Below are positions 10,102 to 18,238 of a stretch of DNA of 64,000 nucleotides, one piece after another. Source of the stretch: Enterobacter sp. C2 (GTDB lineage: Bacteria > Pseudomonadota > Gammaproteobacteria > Enterobacterales > Enterobacteriaceae); the NCBI RefSeq assembly GCF_019880405.1, contig NZ_CP082269.1, positions 3,658,001 to 3,722,000 of the forward strand. The letters are read 5' to 3'. Position 1 is the first letter of the stretch. Each line of letters begins with the position of its first letter. The position numbers and the translations under genes were made by a program. The notes below the pieces were generated by a model, which was not told the origin of the DNA, did no database searches, and worked only from the letters and a program-made list of their open reading frames with translations.

Positions 10102-12252
10102 ATGGATAATAAAAAGCTACTCAAGCACGTACCCTGGATGATCCTCGGGATCATCGGTGCTTTCTGTCTGGCGGTTGTCGCCTTACGGCGGGGTGAAAAC
10201 GTAAGCGCCCTGTGGATCGTCGTCGCATCGGTCTCCGTTTACCTCGTTGCTTATCGCTACTACAGCCTCTACATCGCGCAGAAGGTCATGAAGCTCGACC
10301 CGACTCGCGCCACCCCGGCGGTCATCAACAATGACGGCCTGAACTACGTGCCCACCAACCGTAACGTGCTGTTTGGTCACCACTTTGCCGCTATCGCCGG
10401 GGCGGGGCCGCTGGTGGGTCCAGTGCTGGCCGCGCAGATGGGCTACCTGCCCGGTACACTCTGGTTGCTGGCGGGCGTGGTGCTGGCCGGTGCGGTGCAG
10501 GACTTTATGGTGCTGTTTATCTCCTCCCGCCGTAACGGTGCTTCGCTCGGGGAGATGATCAAAGAGGAGATGGGACCCGTACCGGGCACTATCGCCCTCT
10601 TCGGCTGCTTCCTGATCATGATCATCATCCTCGCCGTGCTGGCGCTGATCGTCGTTAAAGCGCTGGCGGAAAGCCCGTGGGGCGTCTTCACCGTCTGCTC
10701 CACCGTGCCGATCGCGCTGTTTATGGGGATCTACATGCGATTCCTGCGCCCGGGCCGCGTGGGCGAAGTGTCGGTGATTGGTATCGTGCTGCTGGTGGCG
10801 TCTATCTACTTCGGGGGCGTGATTGCAGCCGACCCGTACTGGGGCCCGGCGCTGACCTTTAAAGACACCACCATCACCTTCACCCTGATTGGCTATGCGT
10901 TTGTCTCCGCCCTGCTGCCGGTGTGGCTGATCCTCGCCCCGCGTGACTACCTGGCGACCTTCCTGAAGATCGGCGTTATCGTCGGCCTGGCAATTGGTAT
11001 CGTGATCCTCAACCCAGAGCTGAAGATGCCAGCCATGACCCAGTACATTGACGGTACCGGTCCGCTGTGGAAAGGCGCGCTGTTCCCGTTCCTGTTTATC
11101 ACCATCGCCTGTGGCGCCGTCTCCGGCTTCCACGCGCTGATCGCCTCTGGTACTACGCCGAAGCTGCTGGCCTGTGAAACCGACGCCCGCTTTATCGGCT
11201 ACGGCGCGATGCTGATGGAGTCCTTCGTAGCGATTATGGCGCTGGTGGCGGCCTCAATTATCGAGCCGGGCCTCTACTTTGCCATGAACACTCCGCCTGC
11301 CGGTTTGGGTATCGTGATGCCGAACCTGCACGAGCTGGGCGGCGCGAACGCCCCGGCGATCATGGCTCAGCTGCAGGACGTTACTGCCCATGCGGCCGCT
11401 ACGGTCAGCTCCTGGGGCTTTGTCATCACCCCTGAGCAGATCCTGCAAACCGCGAAGGATATCGGTGAGCCGTCCGTACTGAACCGCGCCGGCGGTGCGC
11501 CGACGCTGGCGGTCGGTATCGCCCATGTGTTCCACAAAATTCTGCCGTGGGCGGACATGGGCTTCTGGTACCACTTCGGCATTCTGTTCGAAGCGCTGTT
11601 TATTCTTACCGCGCTGGATGCCGGGACCCGCTCCGGCCGCTTTATGCTTCAGGATCTGCTGGGTAACTTCGTGCCGTTCCTGAAGAAAACCGACTCTCTG
11701 GTCGCGGGTATTATCGGTACCGCAGGCTGCGTTGGCCTCTGGGGTTACCTGCTCTATCAGGGCGTGGTCGATCCGCTGGGCGGCGTGAAGAGCCTGTGGC
11801 CGCTGTTTGGCATCTCCAACCAGATGCTGGCCGCTGTGGCGCTGGTGCTGGGTACCGTGGTGCTGGTTAAGATGCAGCGTACCAAATACATCTGGGTGAC
11901 CGTAGTTCCAGCCGTTTGGCTGCTGATCTGCACCACCTGGGCGCTGGGGCTGAAGCTGTTCAGTGACAACCCGCAGATGGAAGGCTTCTTCTACATGGCG
12001 AACCAGTACAAAGCGCGTATTGCCGCCGGTAGCGAGCTGACCGCCCAGGAAGTGGCGAACATGAACCATATTGTGGTCAACAACTACACCAACGCCGGAC
12101 TGAGCATCCTCTTCCTGGTGGTGGTCTATAGCATCATCTTCTACGGATTCAAAACCTGGATGAAGGCCCGCAACAGCACGGCCCGTACGGATAAAGAGAC
12201 GCCGTACGTGCCAGTGCCGGAAGGCGGCGTGAAGACCTCTTCACACCACTAA
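10102..12252 (+). CDS. btsT: BtsT (YjiY), CstA-family pyruvate/proton symporter
   Basis: A 716-residue polytopic inner-membrane transporter with about 16-18 hydrophobic segments, matching E. coli BtsT (716 residues). BtsT imports pyruvate with protons when cells sense it through the BtsS/BtsR two-component system. Family features visible include the N-terminal FGHHFAAIAGAGPLVGPVLA and GFHALIASGTTPKLL. CRP and direct-repeat sites stand upstream. yjiX and yjiA follow in the same direction, as in E. coli. Confidence 0.95.
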   Translation: MDNKKLLKHVPWMILGIIGAFCLAVVALRRGENVSALWIVVASVSVYLVAYRYYSLYIAQKVMKLDPTRATPAVINNDGLNYVPTNRNVLFGHHFAAIAGAGPLVGPVLAAQMGYLPGTLWLLAGVVLAGAVQDFMVLFISSRRNGASLGEMIKEEMGPVPGTIALFGCFLIMIIILAVLALIVVKALAESPWGVFTVCSTVPIALFMGIYMRFLRPGRVGEVSVIGIVLLVASIYFGGVIAADPYWGPALTFKDTTITFTLIGYAFVSALLPVWLILAPRDYLATFLKIGVIVGLAIGIVILNPELKMPAMTQYIDGTGPLWKGALFPFLFITIACGAVSGFHALIASGTTPKLLACETDARFIGYGAMLMESFVAIMALVAASIIEPGLYFAMNTPPAGLGIVMPNLHELGGANAPAIMAQLQDVTAHAAATVSSWGFVITPEQILQTAKDIGEPSVLNRAGGAPTLAVGIAHVFHKILPWADMGFWYHFGILFEALFILTALDAGTRSGRFMLQDLLGNFVPFLKKTDSLVAGIIGTAGCVGLWGYLLYQGVVDPLGGVKSLWPLFGISNQMLAAVALVLGTVVLVKMQRTKYIWVTVVPAVWLLICTTWALGLKLFSDNPQMEGFFYMANQYKARIAAGSELTAQEVANMNHIVVNNYTNAGLSILFLVVVYSIIFYGFKTWMKARNSTARTDKETPYVPVPEGGVKTSSHH

Positions 12253-12264
12253 TCGTTAACGTAG

Positions 12265-12289
12265 GCCCGGCGACCTTGCCGGGCTTTTT
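12265..12289 (+). terminator. Hairpin and U-tract between btsT and yjiX
   Basis: A perfect seven-base stem GCCCGGC-gacctt-GCCGGGC is followed by TTTTT. It sits inside the btsT-yjiX gap of 55 bases, so it may cut down expression of yjiX-yjiA relative to btsT. Confidence 0.75.
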
Positions 12290-12307
12290 CAATATCAGGA
12301 ACGCCAC

Positions 12308-12502
12308 ATGTTTGGTAACTTAGGTGAAGCAAAAAAGTATCTCGGCCAGGCCGCGAAAATGCTGATTGGAATTCCTGACTATGATAACTACGTCGAGCAT
12401 ATGAAGACCAATCACCCGGATAAGCCCTACATGACCTATAACGAGTTCTTCCGCGAGCGACAGGAAGCACGCTACGGCAGCGGCGGAAGCAGCTGCTGTT
12501 AG
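12308..12502 (+). CDS. yjiX: YjiX, YbdD/DUF466 small protein
   Basis: A 64-residue basic protein of the YbdD/YjiX family, with the conserved central block [20 protein letters not shown] and an unusual tail GSGGSSCC ending in two cysteines. Members follow CstA/BtsT peptide or pyruvate transporter genes throughout proteobacteria, so a transporter-associated role is likely, but no biochemical function is established. Confidence 0.9.
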   Translation: MFGNLGEAKKYLGQAAKMLIGIPDYDNYVEHMKTNHPDKPYMTYNEFFRERQEARYGSGGSSCC

Positions 12503-12510
12503 GAGACACT

Positions 12511-13470
12511 ATGACACCCATTGCAGTAACGCTTCTTACCGGTTTTCTTGGCGCAGGCAAAACGACCCTGCTGCGCCACATCCTCAACGAGCAGCACGGC
12601 TACAAAATTGCGGTCATCGAGAATGAGTTTGGCGAGGTCTCCGTTGACGATCAGCTGATTGGCGATCGTGCCACGCAGATCAAAACCCTGACTAACGGCT
12701 GCATCTGCTGCTCTCGCTCCAACGAGCTGGAGAGCGCCCTACTGGATCTGCTCGACGGCCTTGACCGGGGCGATATCGCCTTTGACCGGCTGGTGATCGA
12801 GTGCACCGGCATGGCCGACCCCGGCCCGATTATCCAGACTTTCTTCTCCCATGAAATCCTCTGCCAGCGCTACCTGCTGGATGGCGTCATTGCCCTGGTG
12901 GATGCGGTGCACGCCGACGGGCAGATGAACCAGTTTACTCTCGCCCAGTCGCAGGTAGGCTATGCCGACCGCATTCTGCTGACCAAAACCGACGTGGCGG
13001 GCAGCGCCGACGCCCTGCGCGAGCGGCTACAGCGCATCAACGCCCGGGCACCGATCTACACCGTCACTCACGGCGACATCGACCTGGCGCTGCTGTTTAA
13101 CACCAACGGCTTTATGCTGGAGGAGAACGTCGTGCCGGCGACGCCGCGCTTCCACTTTATGGCGGACAAGCAGAACGATATTTCGTCTATCGTCGTGGAG
13201 CTGGACTATCCGGTAGAGATTGGCGCGGTCTCCCGGGTGATGGAGAACCTGCTGCTCAGCTTTGCGGAAAGGCTGCTGCGCTACAAGGGCATGCTGTGGA
13301 TCGACGGCGAACCCAACCGCCTGCTGTTTCAAGGCGTGCAGCGCCTCTACAGCGCCGACTGGGACCGTCCTTGGGACGACGAGCCGCCGCACAGCACGCT
13401 GGTGTTTATCGGCGTCCAGCTGCCGGAGGAGGAGATCCGAGCGGCCTTTGCTGAGTTAAAAACCCGGTGA
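12511..13470 (+). CDS. yjiA: YjiA, G3E (CobW/COG0523) metal-binding GTPase
   Basis: A 319-residue G3E-family P-loop GTPase. Walker A is FLGAGKTTLL near residues 10-22, the metal-site motif is NGCICCS near residue 64-70, and the nucleotide-specificity motif is LLTKTD. The C-terminal half is the CobW_C domain. E. coli YjiA binds zinc and other transition metals and hydrolyses GTP; its client is unknown. It begins 8 bases after yjiX and its last codons overlap the next gene. Confidence 0.93.
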   Translation: MTPIAVTLLTGFLGAGKTTLLRHILNEQHGYKIAVIENEFGEVSVDDQLIGDRATQIKTLTNGCICCSRSNELESALLDLLDGLDRGDIAFDRLVIECTGMADPGPIIQTFFSHEILCQRYLLDGVIALVDAVHADGQMNQFTLAQSQVGYADRILLTKTDVAGSADALRERLQRINARAPIYTVTHGDIDLALLFNTNGFMLEENVVPATPRFHFMADKQNDISSIVVELDYPVEIGAVSRVMENLLLSFAERLLRYKGMLWIDGEPNRLLFQGVQRLYSADWDRPWDDEPPHSTLVFIGVQLPEEEIRAAFAELKTR

Positions 13471-14213
13471 CCCGCGATATCCCGCAAACCTTCTGGCGAT
13501 CGCCGCTGCTGCCGGGTGTGGAGTTACGCTCCACCTGGCAGAGCCGCCAGGCATACAAGACGCATAGCCACGCTCAGCTGTCGATCGGTGCCATCGTCGA
13601 GGGGCAAACCCGCTGCGTCTGTAACGGCGAAACGTATCTGCTCTCGCCGGGGGATCTGATCGTCATTCCCGCACATGCTCCGCACAGCTGCAATCCGGTG
13701 GATGGGCAGCCCCGCAGTTACCATATGCTCTATATTGAAACGGATTTTCAGCCTGCGCTTCAGATTGTTCAGAGTGAATCCCTGTTCCGTCACTATCTGC
13801 AAGCCATTGAGAACCTCTCTTCTCAAGCAGTCGAGGCGCTGCTCGCCGCGCTTCCCGTTGGATCCGTCCAGCCTGCAACGCTGCGCCCCAGCAGCCTGCA
13901 GCTGCAGGAAACGCTGCTTGAAAACCTGGTGGCTCCGCCTTCGCTGGATGCGCTGGCCCACCGCTTTTCTCTACGCAAAGAGACACTGATCCGCACTTTT
14001 AAGCAGGATATTGGCCTGACGCCCATCACCTTTCTCAATAGCGCCCGGATTGAGTTTGCCAAAACACGTCTGCGCGCCGGGGCGGATATTGCCGACGTTG
14101 GCTACCAGAGCGGCTTTGCCGATCAGAGCCACTTCCATAAGACCTTCGTCAGCTATACCGCCGCCACGCCGCGCCAGTACGCCACGGGCCGATCAATATC
14201 TGACAATAATTAG
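13467..14213 (+). CDS. AraC-family regulator with N-terminal cupin
   Basis: A 248-residue regulator. The N-terminal half is a cupin sensory domain (LSIGAIVEGQTRCVCNGETY, then SPGDLIVIPAHAPHSC). The C-terminal half has the two helix-turn-helix units of AraC proteins, ending in VGYQSGFADQSHFHKTF. It starts with GTG four bases inside the end of yjiA. A LysE-type exporter gene follows, a common regulator/target arrangement, so it probably controls that exporter in response to a small molecule that the sequence does not reveal. Confidence 0.85.
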   Translation: MTRDIPQTFWRSPLLPGVELRSTWQSRQAYKTHSHAQLSIGAIVEGQTRCVCNGETYLLSPGDLIVIPAHAPHSCNPVDGQPRSYHMLYIETDFQPALQIVQSESLFRHYLQAIENLSSQAVEALLAALPVGSVQPATLRPSSLQLQETLLENLVAPPSLDALAHRFSLRKETLIRTFKQDIGLTPITFLNSARIEFAKTRLRAGADIADVGYQSGFADQSHFHKTFVSYTAATPRQYATGRSISDNN

Positions 14214-14261
14214 TGCTCCGCGCGCCGTAGGATGGCCTCAGGTTTACTTTCTGAGGTCGCT

Positions 14262-14909
14262 ATGGAGTTGTTACATACCCTGTTTCCCGCCGCGTTTGCC
14301 ATGCTGGCGCTGTCGCACTTTGTCGCCCTGCTCAGTCCCGGCCCGGATTTCTTTCTGCTGGCGGGCTACGCAATCCGCTACCGTCTGCGCGGCAGCCTTG
14401 GACTGTGCGTGGGCATCGCCGCGGGCAACGCCGTCTATATCGCGCTGGCAATTGTTGGCTGGAGTGAGCTGCGGCGCGCTCCCCTGCTGTTTTCCCTTAT
14501 TGAAGTGGCCGGAGCGGCGTACCTGCTATGGGTTGGCAGCCACCTTATTCGCAGCAGGCCGGGCAATCTGGCGCTACGAGGGGTTGATGCTGGCCGCCCG
14601 TCGCTGGTGAAGCAGGTGCTGATGGGGCTGGCTTCGGCGCTGCTCAACCCCAAAAACGCCCTCTTCTACCTGGCGTTGATGGCCTCGCTGCTGGGGCCCA
14701 ACGTTACGCTGCTCCAGCAGTCGGTAAGCGGCATCTGGATGGTCATGGTGGTGCTGATGTGGGATCTGCTGGTGGTGATGCTGATTGGTTTGCCGCCGGT
14801 GCAAAAACGCCTCTCGGCGGCGGTGGTCGTTATCGAGCGGATCGCCGGTGCGGTGCTGATGGGGTTTGGGCTATGGATTTTAGCAACGTGTTTTTTTGCC
14901 GGCCCCTAG
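14262..14909 (+). CDS. LysE/RhtB-family amino-acid exporter
   Basis: A 215-residue inner-membrane protein with six hydrophobic segments and the family signature LLSPGPDFFLLAGYAIRYR near the N-terminus. Members export amino acids or related metabolites. The ATG at 14262 is preceded by GAGG and gives the normal length; an in-frame upstream ATG at 14232 adds ten residues. It lies 49 bases after the AraC-type gene. Substrate cannot be told from sequence. Confidence 0.85.
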   Translation: MELLHTLFPAAFAMLALSHFVALLSPGPDFFLLAGYAIRYRLRGSLGLCVGIAAGNAVYIALAIVGWSELRRAPLLFSLIEVAGAAYLLWVGSHLIRSRPGNLALRGVDAGRPSLVKQVLMGLASALLNPKNALFYLALMASLLGPNVTLLQQSVSGIWMVMVVLMWDLLVVMLIGLPPVQKRLSAAVVVIERIAGAVLMGFGLWILATCFFAGP

Positions 14910-14943
14910 GCTCGGCAAGCGTGGCGTTGACTATGAGGTATTT

Positions 14944-15660
14944 TCAGCAACAAGTGAAATCGATGTGGAACAGCTGCTGTAGCACGGTCCGGCCTCGCTC
15001 AGTGACCGTTAGCTCACGGTAGCCGGGAGCCTGACTCAGCCAGCGCTTTTCAAGAAACAGCGCCAGCAGGGCTGCGCCAGCGTCGCCGCCAAGATGATAC
15101 CGCCGCTCGCTCCAGTCCAGACAGGGACAGCAGGCCTTGCGCCGCGGGCGAGGATTGAGCTTCACGCCCAAGCCGAGGAGCTGCTCTCGCCCCTCTGGCG
15201 TTAGCGTATCGCCGTCCTTGGTAAGCCACTGCGCCTCAACCATAAAGGCATAGATGCCTACGGCCACCTCACCGGCGAGGTGATCGTAGCAGGTGCGGGC
15301 ATGGCGCAGACGTACGGGAGTACTGGAAACGCGTGTTGGCTGGGCGCGCATAGAGACGCCCATCAGATTCTCGATAAGCCCGGCTATTTCACGATTTGCC
15401 AGGCTGTAATATCTGTGCCTTCCCTGGGAGAGACAGCAGATCAGGCCGTTACCGAGCAGCTTTGTCAGATGCCCGCTGGCGGTAGAGGGGGCAATGTCCG
15501 CCACTACGCTCAGCTCGGTAGCCGTCCATGCCCGCCCGTCCATCAGCGCGCAGAGCATGCTGACCCGGGACGGATCGGCGAGGGCAGCAGCAACCGCTGA
15601 CATGGCCTGTTCGAGCACCCCATCAGGATGCTCGTCGTACTGCTTACGGGTGAGGCTCAT
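14944..15660 (-). CDS. ArsR-like winged-helix regulator with C-terminal extension
   Basis: A 238-residue protein. Residues about 15-100 form an ArsR-type winged helix (ALADPSRVSMLCALMDGRAW, then APSTASGHLTKLLGNGLI). The C-terminal part of about 130 residues contains several cysteines, including KACCPCLDWSERRYHLGG, a feature of a larger ArsR-like subfamily. The stop is at the end FTCC. The start overlaps the end of the ACT-domain gene upstream, so the three minus-strand genes from 16358 form an operon. Ligand unknown; the cysteines could bind metal or sense redox. Confidence 0.78.
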   Translation of the reverse strand: MSLTRKQYDEHPDGVLEQAMSAVAAALADPSRVSMLCALMDGRAWTATELSVVADIAPSTASGHLTKLLGNGLICCLSQGRHRYYSLANREIAGLIENLMGVSMRAQPTRVSSTPVRLRHARTCYDHLAGEVAVGIYAFMVEAQWLTKDGDTLTPEGREQLLGLGVKLNPRPRRKACCPCLDWSERRYHLGGDAGAALLALFLEKRWLSQAPGYRELTVTERGRTVLQQLFHIDFTCC

Positions 15661-16042
15661 TCACGTCCCATTTTATCGTTACCGCTGCGGCCCGTGCGTT
15701 ATCATCGGTCAGGAGGATCAGCCGGTTACTGTGATCGCTGTACTGAACCAGAATATTAACGCCGCTACGGGCAATCGCATCAGCAATTTCACCCAGCTCA
15801 CCCGGACGCGCCTGGCGTAGCTTTCTAATCAGAGGCTGGCTAACGTTTTTGACATCAAATCCGGCATCGGTCAGCACCCTGCGGGCGGTCTCGCCATCCT
15901 CCACCAGAAAGTGGGCATGACTCTCGGTCGCGGTAGAAAACACGCCGCCGCCCTCCAGCCCAACGCCGTTTTGCCCCAGCAGGCGACCAAACGCGGCGAG
16001 CGTTCCCGGCCTGTTAGCCAGAATAACGTGAACATCATACAT
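15644..16042 (-). CDS. Tandem ACT-domain protein
   Basis: A 132-residue protein of two ACT modules: MYDVHVILANRPGTLAAFGR, with a second unit at GELGEIADAIARSGVNIL. Such stand-alone ACT proteins bind amino acids or similar effectors and have no catalytic centre. The ATG at 16042 starts directly at the ACT strand; the frame is open further upstream but runs antiparallel into the monooxygenase gene. It overlaps both neighbours by 8-17 bases, indicating coupling with the ArsR-like regulator. Confidence 0.75.
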   Translation of the reverse strand: MYDVHVILANRPGTLAAFGRLLGQNGVGLEGGGVFSTATESHAHFLVEDGETARRVLTDAGFDVKNVSQPLIRKLRQARPGELGEIADAIARSGVNILVQYSDHSNRLILLTDDNARAAAVTIKWDVNEPHP

Positions 16043-16358
16043 GCTGCTTGCCCTCTTCGTCCGACGCATACTCCCGGAGCACACGAGCCACGCGGATCCG
16101 ATAGTGGGCAAAAATACTCTTTTTCCCCTCCTCCTGCGCTGCCTTGTGCATAAGGTTTTTCTTCCACTGCACAACCGCCTCTTCACTCTCCCACCACGAG
16201 AGGGAGAGAATTTTCCCTTCGTTGCTGAGGCTTTGGAAGCGCTCCAGGGCAATGAACCCTGGCGTCTCTGACAGCAAAGGCTTTAGCTCAGCGGCGAGCT
16301 GGAGGTAGCGCTGCTGCGCTTCCGGGCGGGCATCCGCTTCAAACATAACGGCAATCAT
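16035..16358 (-). CDS. ABM-domain (antibiotic biosynthesis monooxygenase-like) protein
   Basis: A 107-residue protein of the dimeric alpha-beta barrel ABM fold: MIAVMFEADARPEAQQRYLQ, GFIALERFQSLSNEGKIL, SLSWWESEEAVVQWKKN. Members include small oxygenases and haem- or quinone-modifying proteins, but many have unknown activity. It is the first gene of a three-gene minus-strand operon with the ACT protein and the ArsR-like regulator. Confidence 0.8.
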   Translation of the reverse strand: MIAVMFEADARPEAQQRYLQLAAELKPLLSETPGFIALERFQSLSNEGKILSLSWWESEEAVVQWKKNLMHKAAQEEGKKSIFAHYRIRVARVLREYASDEEGKQHV

Positions 16359-16451
16359 AAAATTACTCCCTGAGTAGTCGGCAAACCCAGTGTAACGATC
16401 CGTCAGGGAGATACTTCGGCGGGCGGCGAAGTGTGGCTGCGGCGCACGGCG

Positions 16452-16616
16452 CTACTCCACTTCCCCGCGCCGCAGCCCAATATCTTTTAGCTGCGCATTG
16501 CTCATTTTTTGTAGGGTACGCTGCGCCTGGCTCCGCAGATGCCATTTTTTGATTGCTCGCCAGAGGATGGCGAAGCCGATAAAGGGTCTTTTACCTCTGT
16601 TTTCATGAAATTCCAT
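16452..16616 (-). CDS. yjiS: YjiS-like DUF1127 small protein
   Basis: A 54-residue basic protein, MEFHENRGKRPFIGFAILWR at the start and LQKMSNAQLKDIGLRRGEVE at the end. The latter is the DUF1127 (YjiS-like) signature. It is shorter than typical gene-finder cut-offs. The ATG at 16616 is preceded by GAGGAGACACAG, a good ribosome site. It is divergent from yjiR, as expected from the yjiR-yjiS neighbourhood of E. coli. DUF1127 proteins in other bacteria affect RNA and phosphate metabolism; its role here is unknown. Confidence 0.85.
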   Translation of the reverse strand: MEFHENRGKRPFIGFAILWRAIKKWHLRSQAQRTLQKMSNAQLKDIGLRRGEVE

Positions 16617-16699
16617 TCTGTGTCTCCTCTCGCTGGCTGAGACACTATCTTCAGGGATTTCGGGTAGAACAATACAGACTCACAAAACGGTTTTGTTTT

Positions 16700-16774
16700 C
16701 CATACAGATGCGCTAAAACGGTATCTGCACAGCGACACCAGCGCGGATCTGTACTGGTTTTTTTATCTGTATGG
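16700..16774. promoter_or_regulatory. Inverted and direct repeats in the yjiS/yjiR divergent promoter
   Basis: CCATACAGAT at 16700-16709 is the exact reverse complement of ATCTGTATGG at 16765-16774. A partial direct copy, ATCTGTACTGG, lies at 16747-16757. MocR-type regulators usually bind such repeated half-sites in their own divergent promoter, so this is the likely YjiR operator. The last copy ends 20 bases before the yjiR start codon. Confidence 0.6.
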
Positions 16775-16793
16775 CAAAAAGGAAAGATACAGC

Positions 16794-18206
16794 ATGGCAC
16801 GTTACCAACGTCTGGCAGAGCTCTTAGCCGAGCGTATTGAGCAAGGCCTGTATCGTCATGGCGAAAAACTCCCGTCGGTTCGCAGCCTGAGTCAGGAGCA
16901 TGGGGTGAGCATCAGTACCGTTCAGCAGGCATATCAAACCCTGGAAACGCGGCAGCTTATTATCCCGCAGCCGCGCTCCGGCTATTTTGTTGCCCCGCGT
17001 AAGGTTCAGCCCCCCGTGCCGCATATGTCGCGTCCGGTACAGCGTCCGGTAGAGATCACCCAGTGGGATCAGGTGATCGATATGTTGAAGGGGCACAGGG
17101 ATAAAGAGATTACTCCCTTCAGCAGCGGCGCGCCCGACATTGAGCAGCCCAGCCTGCAACCGCTCTGGCGCGAGCTAAAACGCCTGGTGCAGCATAATCT
17201 CAATGAGGTGCTTGGCTATGACTCCCTCACCGGTCGTCAGGAGCTACGGGAGCAGATTGCCCGCCTGATGTTAGACGGTGGCTCGGTGGTGAGCGCGGAG
17301 GATATTATCGTCACCAGCGGCAGCCAGAGCGGATTATCACTGGCCCTGCTGGCGGTATGCCAGCCTGGGGATATTATCGCCGTCGAGTCGCCCGCCTACT
17401 ACGGCACCATGCAGCTTCTGCGCAGCCTCAACGTTAAGGTCATTGAGATCCCGACCGATCCAGAAACGGGCATGAGCATTGAGGCGCTGGAGCTGGCGCT
17501 CGCCCAGTGGCCGGTCAAGGGGGTCATTACCGTACCGAATTGTAATAATCCTCTCGGATTTATTATGCCTGACGCGCGTAAACGGGCACTCCTTGCCCTT
17601 GCCCAGAGCCATGACATCGTGATCTTTGAGGATGATGTCTATGGCGAGCTGGCGACTGACTATCCACGCCCGCGCACGATCCACTCCTGGGACATTGATG
17701 GCCGGGTCATGCTGTGCAGCTCGTTTACCAAAACCGTTGCGCCAGGCCTGCGCGTGGGCTGGATTGTACCTGGCCGCTACCACGATCGTTTTTTGCAGAT
17801 GAAATATGCCGTGCTCGGTAGCAATGTGCCCGTGACCCAGCTGGCAGCGGCACACTTTATCAAAGAGGGGCATTACCATCGTCATATCAGACGGATGCGC
17901 CACCTTTACCAGCGTAACATGGCGATCTATACCTGCTGGGTACGGGAATATTTTCCGGAAGGGGTCTGTATCACCCGCCCGAAAGGGGGATTCATGCTAT
18001 GGGTCGAGCTGCCCGAGCAGGTCGACATGGTCTGCGTGGCGCAACAGCTATGCCGACTGAAAATCCAGGTCGCACCAGGATCGCTGTTTTCGGCATCAGG
18101 GAAGTATCGCAACTGCGTGCGAATTAACTGCGCGTTACCGCCAAACGAGAAGCATCATGCGGTAATGGAAAAACTGGGCAATGCGATAAAAGTAGCAATG
18201 GAATAA
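16794..18206 (+). CDS. yjiR: YjiR, MocR-type GntR/aminotransferase regulator
   Basis: A 470-residue two-domain regulator. Residues 1-75 form a GntR winged helix (KLPSVRSLSQEHGVSISTVQ). Residues about 110-470 form a class I aminotransferase-like domain with the PLP-lysine motif SSFTKTVAPGLRVGW and VPNCNNPLGF. E. coli YjiR has 470 residues. MocR proteins use PLP or a PLP-linked amino acid as effector; the YjiR regulon is not established. The gene is divergent from yjiS across the repeated operator. Confidence 0.9.
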   Translation: MARYQRLAELLAERIEQGLYRHGEKLPSVRSLSQEHGVSISTVQQAYQTLETRQLIIPQPRSGYFVAPRKVQPPVPHMSRPVQRPVEITQWDQVIDMLKGHRDKEITPFSSGAPDIEQPSLQPLWRELKRLVQHNLNEVLGYDSLTGRQELREQIARLMLDGGSVVSAEDIIVTSGSQSGLSLALLAVCQPGDIIAVESPAYYGTMQLLRSLNVKVIEIPTDPETGMSIEALELALAQWPVKGVITVPNCNNPLGFIMPDARKRALLALAQSHDIVIFEDDVYGELATDYPRPRTIHSWDIDGRVMLCSSFTKTVAPGLRVGWIVPGRYHDRFLQMKYAVLGSNVPVTQLAAAHFIKEGHYHRHIRRMRHLYQRNMAIYTCWVREYFPEGVCITRPKGGFMLWVELPEQVDMVCVAQQLCRLKIQVAPGSLFSASGKYRNCVRINCALPPNEKHHAVMEKLGNAIKVAME

Positions 18207-18228
18207 CCCCCTCCCTGGCAGGAGGGGG
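18207..18228. terminator. Hairpin between convergent yjiR and aldehyde dehydrogenase genes
   Basis: A perfect eight-base stem CCCCCTCC-ctggca-GGAGGGGG starts directly after the yjiR stop. It lacks a U-tract on the plus strand and has only TTATT on the minus strand. Confidence 0.5.
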
Positions 18229-18238
18229 CGGAAGTCAC

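Noticed and set aside
10183-11133. Long minus-strand open frame of 316 codons opposite btsT
   Set aside because: It lies wholly antisense to btsT in GC-rich DNA. Its translation is rich in His, Gln, Arg and Asp, the usual shadow of a hydrophobic protein gene.
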